A stretch of 64,000 nt of DNA from Chloroherpetonaceae bacterium (GTDB lineage Bacteria > Bacteroidota > Chlorobiia > Chlorobiales > Chloroherpetonaceae). The notes below the pieces were generated by a model. It worked only from the letters and a program-made list of their open reading frames with translations, was not told where the DNA came from and did no database searches. Shown piece by piece: positions 28,233 through 36,070 of this stretch. The stretch is taken from NCBI GenBank assembly GCA_028277445.1, contig JANQGG010000055.1:1-64000 (forward strand). Direction: 5' to 3'. Every line of letters begins with the position of its first letter. Position 1 is the first letter of the stretch. Both the position numbers and the translations under genes were made by a program.

Positions 28233-28689
28233 ATGCAGAGAGATGATTTCATGCAAAAAGCCATCGATTTAGCCAAAAAGAATGTTTTATCCAATAATGG
28301 CGGTCCGTTTGCCGCCATTATCGTTAAAGACCATACCATTTTGGCAAGCGGATGCAATGTTGTTACAACCGCCAACGATCCAACGGCTCATGCCGAAATC
28401 ACCTGTATCAGAAATGCTTGTCAAGAGTTGCAGACGTTTGATCTTTCGGGTTGTGATCTATACGCCACATGCGAGCCTTGCCCGATGTGTTTGGGTGCGT
28501 CTTAAACAAGTGTTTTACGCCGCAACCAGGCACGATGCTGCCGAAGCCGGGTTTAACGATGCCTTTATTTATGAAGAGCTATCTCGAAAACAGGAAAACA
28601 GAACCATTTTGTTTGAACAATGTTTAAGGCAAAATGCTTTGGAAGTTTTTTCAGCCTGGAAAACACATCCTTATAAAACACATTATTAA
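28233..28689 (+). pseudogene. guaD: guanine deaminase, frameshifted by an internal deletion
   Basis: Two reading frames together encode a cytidine-deaminase-fold protein that matches Bacillus-type GuaD throughout. The first (28233-28505) holds the zinc site: His in TAHAE, and Cys in CEPCPMCLGA. It then runs into TAA at 28503. The second frame resumes with RLKQVFYAATRHDAAEAG and continues to the stop at 28689. Between them the near-invariant IYWA tetrapeptide is missing. The loss of 12 coding bases plus 2 gives a 14-nt deletion, and a GCG on each side is compatible with slippage. Either a recent pseudogene or a base-calling/assembly error. If read intact it would deaminate guanine to xanthine. 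The stop overlaps the rdgB start. Confidence 0.85.
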
Positions 28690-29360
28690 TGACAAAAAAC
28701 CGTTCTAAAATTAAATTTGTTCTGGCAACTCATAATGCCGATAAAGTCAAAGAAATCTGTCAGGTTCTTGGCGACTTATCCGATTGTTTAATGATCAGTT
28801 CAGCGATTGATTATCCTGATCTTGTGCCTGCAGAAGAAACCGAACTCACGCTGGAAGGCAATGCTTTAAAAAAAGCTCACGTGATTTTTAAACAGCTATC
28901 TCACCCTGATGAAGATTTATTAGTGATGGCAGACGATACCGGATTGGAGGTTGAGGCTTTGGGTGGCGCCCCGGGAGTTTTTTCAGCGCGCTATGCCTGC
29001 GATATTACTCCGAAACCAACGTATAATGATAATGTTCAAAAGATGCTTCGTGAAATGACAAACCAATCCAACAGGGATGCTCGTTTTAGAACGGCCATTG
29101 CATTAATCGGCAACCTAAACTTTGGAAAACAGTCTAAGGGTTCATATTTTGAACGAACCTTTGAAGGGGAAGTCAATGGTACGATTACCCATGAAAAAAT
29201 TGGCGACACCGGTTTTGGTTATGACCCAATTTTTAAAGTCGCTTCACTGGGCAAAACATTCGCTGAACTTAGTATTGAAGAAAAAAATCGAGTTAGCCAC
29301 AGGGGATTAGCATTAAAGGCATTAGCGGCTTATTTAAGCACAACCCTGAATTGTAATTAG
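28689..29360 (+). CDS. rdgB: XTP/dITP diphosphatase (RdgB/HAM1)
   Basis: Hydrolyses ITP, dITP and XTP to monophosphates, keeping deaminated purines out of nucleic acids. The 223-residue protein has the family motifs ATHNADKVKE (about 14-23), VMADDTGLEVEALGGAPG, GDTGFGYDPIF and RVSHRGLALKAL. At 223 residues it is somewhat longer than the usual 195-205, with a few short insertions. Its ATG overlaps the last base of the guaD stop (TAATG), so translation is probably coupled. A xanthine-forming deaminase next to a xanthosine-triphosphate scavenger makes metabolic sense. Confidence 0.95.
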   Translation: MTKNRSKIKFVLATHNADKVKEICQVLGDLSDCLMISSAIDYPDLVPAEETELTLEGNALKKAHVIFKQLSHPDEDLLVMADDTGLEVEALGGAPGVFSARYACDITPKPTYNDNVQKMLREMTNQSNRDARFRTAIALIGNLNFGKQSKGSYFERTFEGEVNGTITHEKIGDTGFGYDPIFKVASLGKTFAELSIEEKNRVSHRGLALKALAAYLSTTLNCN

Positions 29361-29411
29361 CCAATTCTTCATTAATGTGTTGCAATGATTTTTAGCTTTA
29401 TTTAAAACATT

Positions 29412-30359
29412 ATGGCCACAACCGCTGAATCAATTAATACTACTGTTAAACACGAATTGCTTCAAGCTATTCGTAATGAAGAAGCGTTTTTTTCTATACT
29501 GACCAGGCTAACGGCGAAGGAATTAAAACAGGTACTGGATTTTTTTTGGGATTTTTTGATTGATCAGTCTCAAGAAGCAACAACAAAGCTTCACCAAACC
29601 GATTTACTTCAAAAACTCGAACCGTTATCCAAATACCAGCAACGGGTAAAATGCCAGGAGCCTTTAGGGTACTGCACAATTTCAATGTGCGTTCGCGTTA
29701 GCCCGGATTGCGCCATTGAACGCATTACCGGGATTTTTAAATCACTAATCCCTTTTTTACAAACATTAGCCAACGAAAAACCGGAGTGCTTATCTACTAA
29801 ATTGGATGAACCGGAAGAAAAAACAACTGGCATTCAGGCTGAAACCTTCACCCCTGAACCTATTTTAAGCGAGCCAAACGGTTCCGATCAAGAAATTTTG
29901 AGACAACCGGAGGAGCATTCCAAGCAAACTGAGGCCATTTCGGAAGACATGCCTTCTTCGACAGAGTCGGAAAACAATGCTTCTCAAATGCCATTATCAG
30001 AGAAATATGCAAAATATAAAGATCAACTCTGGTCTATGGTTGAATTTGAAGGTTTAGATCACGCGTTTTTACAAACTCGGGAAGGCCAGGTGTTACAATT
30101 TGCCTCTTCCAGCCGATCGGATTATGAAAATATTGCCGATAAAATATCAGCGGAAATTGAGTCGGTTATTGAGCAAGGTGAAGCGGCTAATTATCAAAAC
30201 CTGCTTACCGTAACCAAAGAATACAGCCAAGGTGTTATGGCTATTCGAGCGATTGCGGATGATATTTATTTGGTCGGCGTTTCGGAAACCGTACTTCCGG
30301 GAAAAATTCACAGCTTAATCGTTAAGCTCGGAAATATGCTTCAAACCGAAATGAAGTAA
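29412..30359 (+). CDS. hypothetical protein with C-terminal roadblock/LC7-like domain
   Basis: The 315-residue cytoplasmic protein has an N-terminal helical part (1-125) with four Cys (CQEPLGYCTISMC to SPDC), a low-complexity acidic linker (about 128-205, rich in Glu, Pro, Ser) and a C-terminal alpha/beta domain (about 205-313). The latter, with HAFLQTREGQVLQFASSS and GVMAIRAIADDIYLVGVSE, resembles the roadblock/LC7 fold of MglB-type regulators of small GTPases. No Ras-like GTPase gene is in the window. The N-terminal part is not recognised. It lies 51 nt after rdgB and ends at a strong terminator. Confidence 0.6.
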   Translation: MATTAESINTTVKHELLQAIRNEEAFFSILTRLTAKELKQVLDFFWDFLIDQSQEATTKLHQTDLLQKLEPLSKYQQRVKCQEPLGYCTISMCVRVSPDCAIERITGIFKSLIPFLQTLANEKPECLSTKLDEPEEKTTGIQAETFTPEPILSEPNGSDQEILRQPEEHSKQTEAISEDMPSSTESENNASQMPLSEKYAKYKDQLWSMVEFEGLDHAFLQTREGQVLQFASSSRSDYENIADKISAEIESVIEQGEAANYQNLLTVTKEYSQGVMAIRAIADDIYLVGVSETVLPGKIHSLIVKLGNMLQTEMK

Positions 30360-30384
30360 ACAGGTATAAAAATTATTTAATAAC

Positions 30385-30412
30385 AAAAGAGGCTGCATGC
30401 GCAGCCTCTTTT
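30385..30412. terminator. bidirectional rho-independent terminator
   Basis: A 12-bp stem (core GAGGCTGC with GCAGCCTC, extended by AAAA/TTTT) around an ATGC loop lies between two convergent genes, 25 nt from one stop and 20 nt from the other. The A- and T-tracts on each side allow use from both strands. Confidence 0.9.
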
Positions 30413-30432
30413 GATTTTATATGAAATGAAAT

Positions 30433-30990
30433 TTAGAATTTCACGCCGGCTCTAATTCCAATATAGCTTGTATCATCAGTTACAAACTGATAACGACCAG
30501 CTACATCTAATGTTAAATCACCTAAAGGCATTTCAAAACCTACAGAAGGCGCTAAACTTAACCTGACTTCACTATCGTCATTTGAAAATGTTTGTCCAAA
30601 AATTGTTCCTTCAGCAGAAAGCATAAGGTAGTGAAAACCGGCTTCGGCCATACCATAAGCGCGGATACCATCACTTTTTGGCATAAAGAAATATTTTAAA
30701 CCGGCTTGAACAGGAATAGCGCTCACATCGGTAGTAATACCAAAAAATTCTTCACCAGACCACATTAAGTAACCAATAGTTGCTGTAAGGGTCATATTTT
30801 CATCCATCATTTTTTCACCGCTAATCGTAGCGCCAAATCCTGTGCTTGCTAAATCACCGAAGTCACCCGTTGGCAACGCTAACTCACCATTTACACGGAA
30901 TTTAATGTCTTGAGCGTTTGAAACACTTGGGCTAAGAGAAGCCACAGTAAATAGCAACGCCACAGCTAATGCCGATAAAAAGTTTTTCAT
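30433..30990 (-). CDS. outer-membrane beta-barrel protein
   Basis: The 185-residue protein has a Sec signal peptide (1-26, cleavage near SNA-QD) followed by alternating hydrophobic strands (LTATIGYLMW, IPVQAGLKYFFM, YGMAEAGFHYL, LSLAPSVGFEMP, LDVAGRYQFV) and the C-terminal Phe typical of BAM substrates (IGIRAGVKF). This is the pattern of an 8-stranded OmpX/OmpW-like barrel. The leader ends in AAACAGGACA before the ATG, shared with the next barrel gene. Role unknown; perhaps a small porin or adhesin-like surface protein. Confidence 0.75.
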   Translation of the reverse strand: MKNFLSALAVALLFTVASLSPSVSNAQDIKFRVNGELALPTGDFGDLASTGFGATISGEKMMDENMTLTATIGYLMWSGEEFFGITTDVSAIPVQAGLKYFFMPKSDGIRAYGMAEAGFHYLMLSAEGTIFGQTFSNDDSEVRLSLAPSVGFEMPLGDLTLDVAGRYQFVTDDTSYIGIRAGVKF

Positions 30991-31065
30991 GTCTTTGTCC
31001 TGTTTTTTTAGTTTTTTGATGTTTAGAACCTACAGCGTAACAATGTTTATCAGTGTTACAGGTGG

Positions 31066-31095
31066 CAAATATAAAAAATATTCTCGAATCTCAAA
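31066..31095 (-). promoter_or_regulatory. Bacteroidetes-type promoter of the first barrel gene
   Basis: On the minus strand TTTG (31095-31092), an 18-nt spacer and TATATTTG (31073-31066) match the -33/-7 consensus (TTTG, TAnnTTTG) of Bacteroidetes primary sigma factors. It lies about 76 nt before the ATG. The same arrangement and spacing precedes the barrel gene at 31283-31864. A small inverted repeat (31037-31042 with 31054-31059) sits in the leader. Confidence 0.6.
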
Positions 31096-31235
31096 TTAAT
31101 TGAGCCTTATTATGTTCATTTAATTATTAACTTATGTCTTGCCACTTATGCCTTGTCGATAATTGTCAGGGAAGGTGGAAATCTATTGAACGGAAAAACG
31201 AAAGGTTAAACAGGAGTGCGTTTAAATATAAATTC

Positions 31236-31263
31236 AAAGAGACTGCCGATTAACAGTCTCTTT
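31236..31263 (-). terminator. rho-independent terminator of the second barrel gene
   Basis: A 10-bp perfect stem (AAAGAGACTG with CAGTCTCTTT) around an 8-nt loop begins 19 nt beyond the stop codon. The minus strand continues GAATTTATATT. Confidence 0.8.
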
Positions 31264-31282
31264 GATAATGTTCTTTGGTTCA

Positions 31283-31864
31283 TCAATTAAAGTAGAAAGA
31301 AGCGCCGACAGCCGCTGTAGTAAACCCAAGCACGCTTACATCGCCGGCGTCTTCTCTTCCATCAGAATACTTTCCATAGCCAAAACCTACCTGGCCATAT
31401 ACGCCCAAGTTATTTTCAATCATCACTTGACCGCCTAATAATGCGCTGATCATCAAAAATGTGTCCGTCTCTGAATTTTCACTGTATGAGTCGTCCGCTG
31501 AAGAATAAGAAAATTCAACGCCAACAAATGGCACGGTGCTCAAAAAGTACTTACCGCCAACATTTATGCCAAATGCCGTAGCGCTTTCATCTGGCGGATC
31601 AACTGAGATGGTTTGGAATCCTACTCCTAAATCAAGTTGTAATTGATCGCTCAGAGTATATAAAAACTGAGCTCTTGGAGCAAAGGAAGGCGTAGCTCCG
31701 CCGCGGCCGTCATTTATCGCTTGATCGACTAATGAGCTAGATGCAAACGATGCTCCCACGCCAAATTTACCTTCCGATAAAGGGCCTTTCGCAAAAGATG
31801 GCGTAGAGACTAAAAGCGCAGCGAGAAGTGCGAATACAGTAGATAAAAATGTTAATTTTTTCAT
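31283..31864 (-). CDS. outer-membrane beta-barrel protein
   Basis: The 193-residue protein has a signal peptide (1-25, cleavage at SFA-KG) and repeated amphipathic strands: FLYTLSDQLQLDLGVGF, AFGINVGGKYFL, FVGVEFSYSS, VYGQVGFGYGKY and the C-terminal VGASFYFN. It looks like an 8-10-stranded barrel. It is not clearly homologous in sequence to the barrel protein next to it, but both have the same promoter type and the same AAACAGGACA leader end, so they may be expressed together. Confidence 0.72.
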   Translation of the reverse strand: MKKLTFLSTVFALLAALLVSTPSFAKGPLSEGKFGVGASFASSSLVDQAINDGRGGATPSFAPRAQFLYTLSDQLQLDLGVGFQTISVDPPDESATAFGINVGGKYFLSTVPFVGVEFSYSSADDSYSENSETDTFLMISALLGGQVMIENNLGVYGQVGFGYGKYSDGREDAGDVSVLGFTTAAVGASFYFN

Positions 31865-31942
31865 GTGTCTGTCCTGTTTAAAGTTAATGATTTGAGGTGT
31901 ACTTCAAACTAAAGTAACTATATAGTAATATTGCTACCATGG

Positions 31943-31972
31943 CAAATATAACAAATAATATGTCGTATCAAA
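31943..31972 (-). promoter_or_regulatory. Bacteroidetes-type promoter of the second barrel gene
   Basis: On the minus strand TTTG (31972-31969), an 18-nt spacer and TATATTTG (31950-31943) lie about 79 nt before the ATG. Motif, spacing and distance match the promoter at 31066-31095. Confidence 0.6.
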
Positions 31973-32048
31973 TGGCTGGACATTTTTTTTCTACATAAAT
32001 GTTCTAAACCACATTTACCGAGAAATCTCGTATATATCCACCATTGTA

Positions 32049-32077
32049 TTGACTTTCAGGCAAGCTTGTCGTATAAT
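32049..32077 (+). promoter_or_regulatory. consensus sigma70-type promoter
   Basis: TTGACT (32049-32054), exactly 17 nt, then TATAAT (32072-32077). This is 11 of 12 consensus positions at ideal spacing, 32 nt before the ATG of the secreted protein gene. The transcript would start near 32084. Confidence 0.75.
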
Positions 32078-32109
32078 CAGAAAAACAATTATTAACCGTA
32101 AGTTCGCTT

Positions 32110-32625
32110 ATGAAGATTATTTACACGTTAGCGCTGATGCTTTCTTTTGTGGCGCTATCGCCTACAATATCACATGCTCAATTAAAACGTGATTTACCCG
32201 GCAAAGGTATTCAGGATGCCTCATCGTCGTTAATTTCCTCACCTTCAACGACTATGCAAAAATCATTTTTTAATGCGTTGTTGGATCCGGAGCATTTTCG
32301 AATGTCTCACAGCTACAGTTTACAGTATAATTCTTTGCTGAATAATACCGTAGGCGAGTATGTAAATACGATGACCTATGCTTTTGATATCCCGTTAATG
32401 ATAAGAGCCGATATTGGGCTGATGCATCAACCATTTGGGGTTTCCAACGAACAAAAACAGTATGGTTTTGGTTCGGATGCCTTTTCAGGAGTGTATCTAA
32501 AGAATTTATCAATGACATACCAACCCTTTAAAAACCTTTGGATGGGCATATCCTTTCAGCGTTATAATGCTTCCGACATTAATCCTTTTTTTTACCATCC
32601 CAACAGATGGTCGCTTATGTACTAA
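32110..32625 (+). CDS. secreted protein of unknown function
   Basis: The 171-residue protein has a signal peptide (1-23, cleavage after SHA). The mature part is rich in aromatic and hydroxyl residues with alternating patterns (SHSYSLQYNSLLNN, NTMTYAFDIPLMIRADIG, LSMTYQPFKNLWMGISFQRY), suggesting beta strands of a periplasmic or outer-membrane protein. The family is not recognised. It is a complete single-gene unit, with a consensus promoter before it and a strong terminator after it. Confidence 0.65.
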   Translation: MKIIYTLALMLSFVALSPTISHAQLKRDLPGKGIQDASSSLISSPSTTMQKSFFNALLDPEHFRMSHSYSLQYNSLLNNTVGEYVNTMTYAFDIPLMIRADIGLMHQPFGVSNEQKQYGFGSDAFSGVYLKNLSMTYQPFKNLWMGISFQRYNASDINPFFYHPNRWSLMY

Positions 32626-32662
32626 ATTGATTTAACTTTTTTGTAATGCTCCCATAAAAAAA

Positions 32663-32688
32663 CGCCTTTTGATGTAATTCAAAAGGCG
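32663..32688 (+). terminator. rho-independent terminator
   Basis: A 10-bp perfect stem (CGCCTTTTGA with TCAAAAGGCG) around TGTAAT is followed by CTTTGTTTTTTA, 37 nt past the stop of the secreted protein gene. Confidence 0.9.
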
Positions 32689-32715
32689 CTTTGTTTTTTA
32701 CCACCAAAAAGACAA

Positions 32716-32909
32716 ACAGGTAATGAGGTGTCATCCGCTGGCGGATTTAGCTCAAAAACAAGCGGTTGCAAACCCTTGTTATAGATGATATTCATGCGTC
32801 ATTGGAAATCCATATAAGGTCATTCCGAACTTGTTTCGGAATCTATATATGTACACGGAATCTTTTCTTTTTTTACCTGTTATTTTATTAGAGTTTCCGC
32901 CATTGGAAA
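32716..32909 (+). repeat. composite intergenic repeat, copy B
   Basis: Block order on the plus strand: lead ACAGGTAATGAGGTGT (32716-32731); CGCTGGCGGA; degenerate palindrome 32757-32780; ATAGATGATATTCATGCG then GTCATTGGAAA (to 32807); REP-like hairpin with stem ATTCCGAA/TTCGGAAT and loop CTTGT (32822-32842); end block TTTTATTAGAGTTTCC and hairpin TTTCC-N6-GGAAA (32894-32909). The element ends 4 nt before the stop of the next (minus-strand) gene. Confidence 0.78.
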
Positions 32910-32913
32910 AAGT

Positions 32914-34359
32914 CTAGTTGAAATTCTTTTTACTCCATAGCAATCGCCATATTTCAATATGAGTTTGATAGCCCCGCCCTCCTTCATAAGGGTAGGTATG
33001 CGTATAGGCTCGAATTAAATTCTTTCCATCGGGTGTAAAACCTGAAAATATTTCGGCATCATAAAATTCCTTTGAGCGTGAAACCAAAATGGCTTTGGTG
33101 GTTTTTAAATCTTCCGGCGGATTTTTGTATTTGGTTCTAAGTTTAATTTCTGCAGCAACATCTTGGCTTACATTATCAACCAAAACTATTTTATCTCGAT
33201 TAATGGATTGAATCTCAAAACGGCTGCTAGAAAGCAAACCTTCTTCGCATAGATTGCATTTCGGAATCGTATCAATCCAATTTTCAAACTCATAATCGGT
33301 TGTGAATCGTTTTCTGATGTCTGTCCACGACTTGGTTTCCCAGGCCTTTTTCTTGTCGTATAGGGATTTTGTAATCATATACTGTTTATCGGCAGAAAAT
33401 TGGGCATGGCTGCCTTCAACCGTAGCCACTTCACTCCAATTTCTAATTTTATAAACCTTTGATATGGGTTTAGATCGCAATCTTGGTTTGGTTCCTCCGG
33501 CCACAAGATATCTCCCACTGGGATCAAAAGTGGCTTTGCTTGCCCAAAAATCCGTTTTTTCGTCGTCGGGATCGCTTTCAACGGTAAAAATATTTCGCCA
33601 TATTCGCGTATCCCATACTTCCAATCGGCTTCCCTTGAAAGCGCTTCCCCCGGCAATAACTAAATACCTGTCGTTATTGCTTTTAATAAAAGAAGGTTTC
33701 CCACCCGGAAAAGTGTGGGTTAAAAATTTATGGTACGCTAAGGGAACTTCCACCTTGTATTTCTTTCCTTTCACAAAAGTCTTACCAGCGACCAAGTAGG
33801 GTCTGCGAGATTCTACAATTCTAAATGTTCCCCACGATTTTGCCTTTTTAAAATTCTTTTTAAACTCATCAGCTTGTTCAACAGGAACAACGATTTTTGC
33901 TTTAAAGTATCTTTTTGCTCCATATACTTTCACAGGAAACGCGCCAATTACATTATCGTAATGGCGAAGATAAATCTTTACTTTTTCAGTGTATTCCCTA
34001 TTTAAAATCCCCATAATCTGTCGTTGTTTTTTGTTCAAACGACGGTCGCTTATCCTTTCATACCGATGTATTATTGCTTCACGTTTTTTAGTGTAACGTT
34101 CAAGGGCATTCTGGTAATTATCGGGATTTTTATATTTCCTCTTTTTTGGCCGCGAAAGTTTTCGAAGCGCTTTCCGCTCATCTTTTTTAATTTTGTATTT
34201 GATTTTTTTGTATTCTTTCTGAAGCTTTCTGAGTTTTTTTTGAGCTTTATAAACTGCTCGGCTGGCTGCATGAACTTCGGTGTTTTGAACAGATGACGCT
34301 GAAAAAAGAATCAACAGAAAAAAAACACTTATTGAATATTTATGTTTAATCATAACCAC
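32914..34359 (-). CDS. secreted protein with basic coiled coil and beta-propeller-like C-terminus
   Basis: The 481-residue protein has a hydrophobic signal segment (about 9-25). A very Lys/Arg-rich helical region (about 33-125, KAQKKLRKLQKEYKKIKYK) follows, likely a coiled coil. Then comes a region with WD40-like blades: YLVIAGGSAFKGSRLEVWD, FDPSGRYLVAGGT, VEGSHAQFSADKQYMIT and FTPDGKNLIRAYTHTYP (about 225-480). A CNLC pair lies near residue 370. No enzyme motif is seen. It may be a periplasmic or surface binding protein. Composite repeat B touches its 3' end. Family unknown. Confidence 0.55.
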   Translation of the reverse strand: MVMIKHKYSISVFFLLILFSASSVQNTEVHAASRAVYKAQKKLRKLQKEYKKIKYKIKKDERKALRKLSRPKKRKYKNPDNYQNALERYTKKREAIIHRYERISDRRLNKKQRQIMGILNREYTEKVKIYLRHYDNVIGAFPVKVYGAKRYFKAKIVVPVEQADEFKKNFKKAKSWGTFRIVESRRPYLVAGKTFVKGKKYKVEVPLAYHKFLTHTFPGGKPSFIKSNNDRYLVIAGGSAFKGSRLEVWDTRIWRNIFTVESDPDDEKTDFWASKATFDPSGRYLVAGGTKPRLRSKPISKVYKIRNWSEVATVEGSHAQFSADKQYMITKSLYDKKKAWETKSWTDIRKRFTTDYEFENWIDTIPKCNLCEEGLLSSSRFEIQSINRDKIVLVDNVSQDVAAEIKLRTKYKNPPEDLKTTKAILVSRSKEFYDAEIFSGFTPDGKNLIRAYTHTYPYEGGRGYQTHIEIWRLLWSKKNFN

Positions 34360-34560
34360 AATATGATTTTTTAGTAACTAGCTTAAACCAAAATCCAGTG
34401 ATTCAAAACTTAGGTGGGGCTTCTTTTGGTGAGAAGCTACAACATTTTTATTAATAAATGGATAAATTTTCTGAAATAAGGCCAAAGAAAATAAAGATTT
34501 AACCTTTTTTACCTTAATCATGCAACTGAGTTGTTTCTCCGGTTTAAAAAATATCTCATC

Positions 34561-35955
34561 TTATCTGAAAAATTCAATAATTTGATGGTCAAAAATCAAA
34601 TCGCGTTCTGAAATCTGCCGTTTGAGAACAATCCCAGAAAGTGAAGTCGCCCTGCTTAGCGCCACATAAACCTGTCCATGTTCAAATGCGCCTCGCCCTA
34701 AATCAATAATTACACGCTCAAACGTTTTACCCTGACTTTTGTGAATGGTAATCGCCCAAGCGCATTTTAAAGGGTATTGGGTGAAAATCCCGATGGGCTC
34801 AGCCAAAATTTCTTTTGTTTCATTATCCACATAATATTCCATCATTTCCCAATTGACTTTTTTGACATCCACCGTAGTTCGCCTGCCCTCTTTTTCAAGC
34901 TCAACTTTAATGCCTTTCTCAGAAAGCTCTAGAATCTTACCTAAGGTTCCGTTTACCCATCGTTTATCAGGATCATTTTTAACAAACATCACCTGGGCGC
35001 CTTGTTTTAAGATCAATTCCTGATCGGTCGGCAGTACTCTTTGATTAAACACGCCTTCAATTTCAGCCTCAAACCGGTAACTTTTCGTGTTCAATTGCTT
35101 TAAATACCATGTATTTATTTTCGATGCCAGGTTATTGATGCTGCATAGCGTGATGTAAAACTCATTTTCGGTGGGCTGAAATTGTGGATCATACCTGGAA
35201 TTCAGATGTTCAAATTCCTGATAGGTCATCGTTTGATTGCGAATAGCATTCAAAATATCAAGGAAATGGTCGTCTTGTTGCCTATAGACTGTTTGCAGCT
35301 CTATGGTTCCTAAAACAATCTCCTGAAACACTTTAGCGCTAAAAAAATATGGGCTAGCGTACGTAGATTCCATGTACTCTGCTTCGGGCTGAGTTGAAAT
35401 AACCGGTGGAAGCTGAAACAAATCGCCGATAAATATCATCTGAACGCCGCCAAAAGGCTGAGATTTATCTTTACCATTGATCCTTAAAAAACAATCGATG
35501 GCATCCATCATGTCGGCGCGTACCATCGAAACTTCATCGATGATCAGTGTATCCAAGCTTTTATATAATTTTTTTTGACGCACCGAATGAATGCGATCCT
35601 CGGTTAGCAAACCCGGCGGAAATTTAAAAAAGGAGTGGATGGTTTGCCCGCCAACGTTTAAGGCAGCTACACCCGTTGGCGCAACAATTGCCACATTTTT
35701 TTTGGTTTTGGCTTTAAAGACTTCCAAGAGTGTTGATTTACCCGAACCGGCTTTTCCGGTAATAAACAGGCATTCCATGCTACTTTCCATTCGGTCAAAC
35801 GCCTCCTGAAATTCCCGATTCATGTCTATATGCTCAAATCGTTCAAAGTGATTGCCTGAGGATGCTTTGTTAACTGAACCTTGCTTAAGGGGTAGCGTTT
35901 TAAGGCCGGCTGATTTAGGCCCTAAAACCCGGCGTTTTGATGATGCCATAATCAC
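34561..35955 (-). CDS. Pif1/RecD-like superfamily 1B helicase
   Basis: A 464-residue 5'-3' helicase. It has Walker A ITGKAGSGKST (about 60-70), PTGVAALNVGG (motif Ia), LIIDEVSMVRADMMD (Walker B), MIFIGDLFQLPPV (motif III) and a C-terminal WAITIHKSQGKTFERVIIDLG with VYVALSRATSLSGI (motifs V and VI), as in Pif1. A basic N-terminal tail of about 35 residues precedes the core. Pif1 helicases unwind G-quadruplexes and R-loops and help at stalled forks. Start ATG at 35955 or 35949. Confidence 0.88.
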   Translation of the reverse strand: MIMASSKRRVLGPKSAGLKTLPLKQGSVNKASSGNHFERFEHIDMNREFQEAFDRMESSMECLFITGKAGSGKSTLLEVFKAKTKKNVAIVAPTGVAALNVGGQTIHSFFKFPPGLLTEDRIHSVRQKKLYKSLDTLIIDEVSMVRADMMDAIDCFLRINGKDKSQPFGGVQMIFIGDLFQLPPVISTQPEAEYMESTYASPYFFSAKVFQEIVLGTIELQTVYRQQDDHFLDILNAIRNQTMTYQEFEHLNSRYDPQFQPTENEFYITLCSINNLASKINTWYLKQLNTKSYRFEAEIEGVFNQRVLPTDQELILKQGAQVMFVKNDPDKRWVNGTLGKILELSEKGIKVELEKEGRRTTVDVKKVNWEMMEYYVDNETKEILAEPIGIFTQYPLKCAWAITIHKSQGKTFERVIIDLGRGAFEHGQVYVALSRATSLSGIVLKRQISERDLIFDHQIIEFFR

Positions 35956-36070
35956 ACAAATGAAAAAATGGGATAGATAACTTTGGTTAAATAGATACGA
36001 AATATTTAATCAGAAATTAAGCGGGTTTATTATCTTCCGTGAAAATTTTTAAGTGATAAAAAAACCTCGT

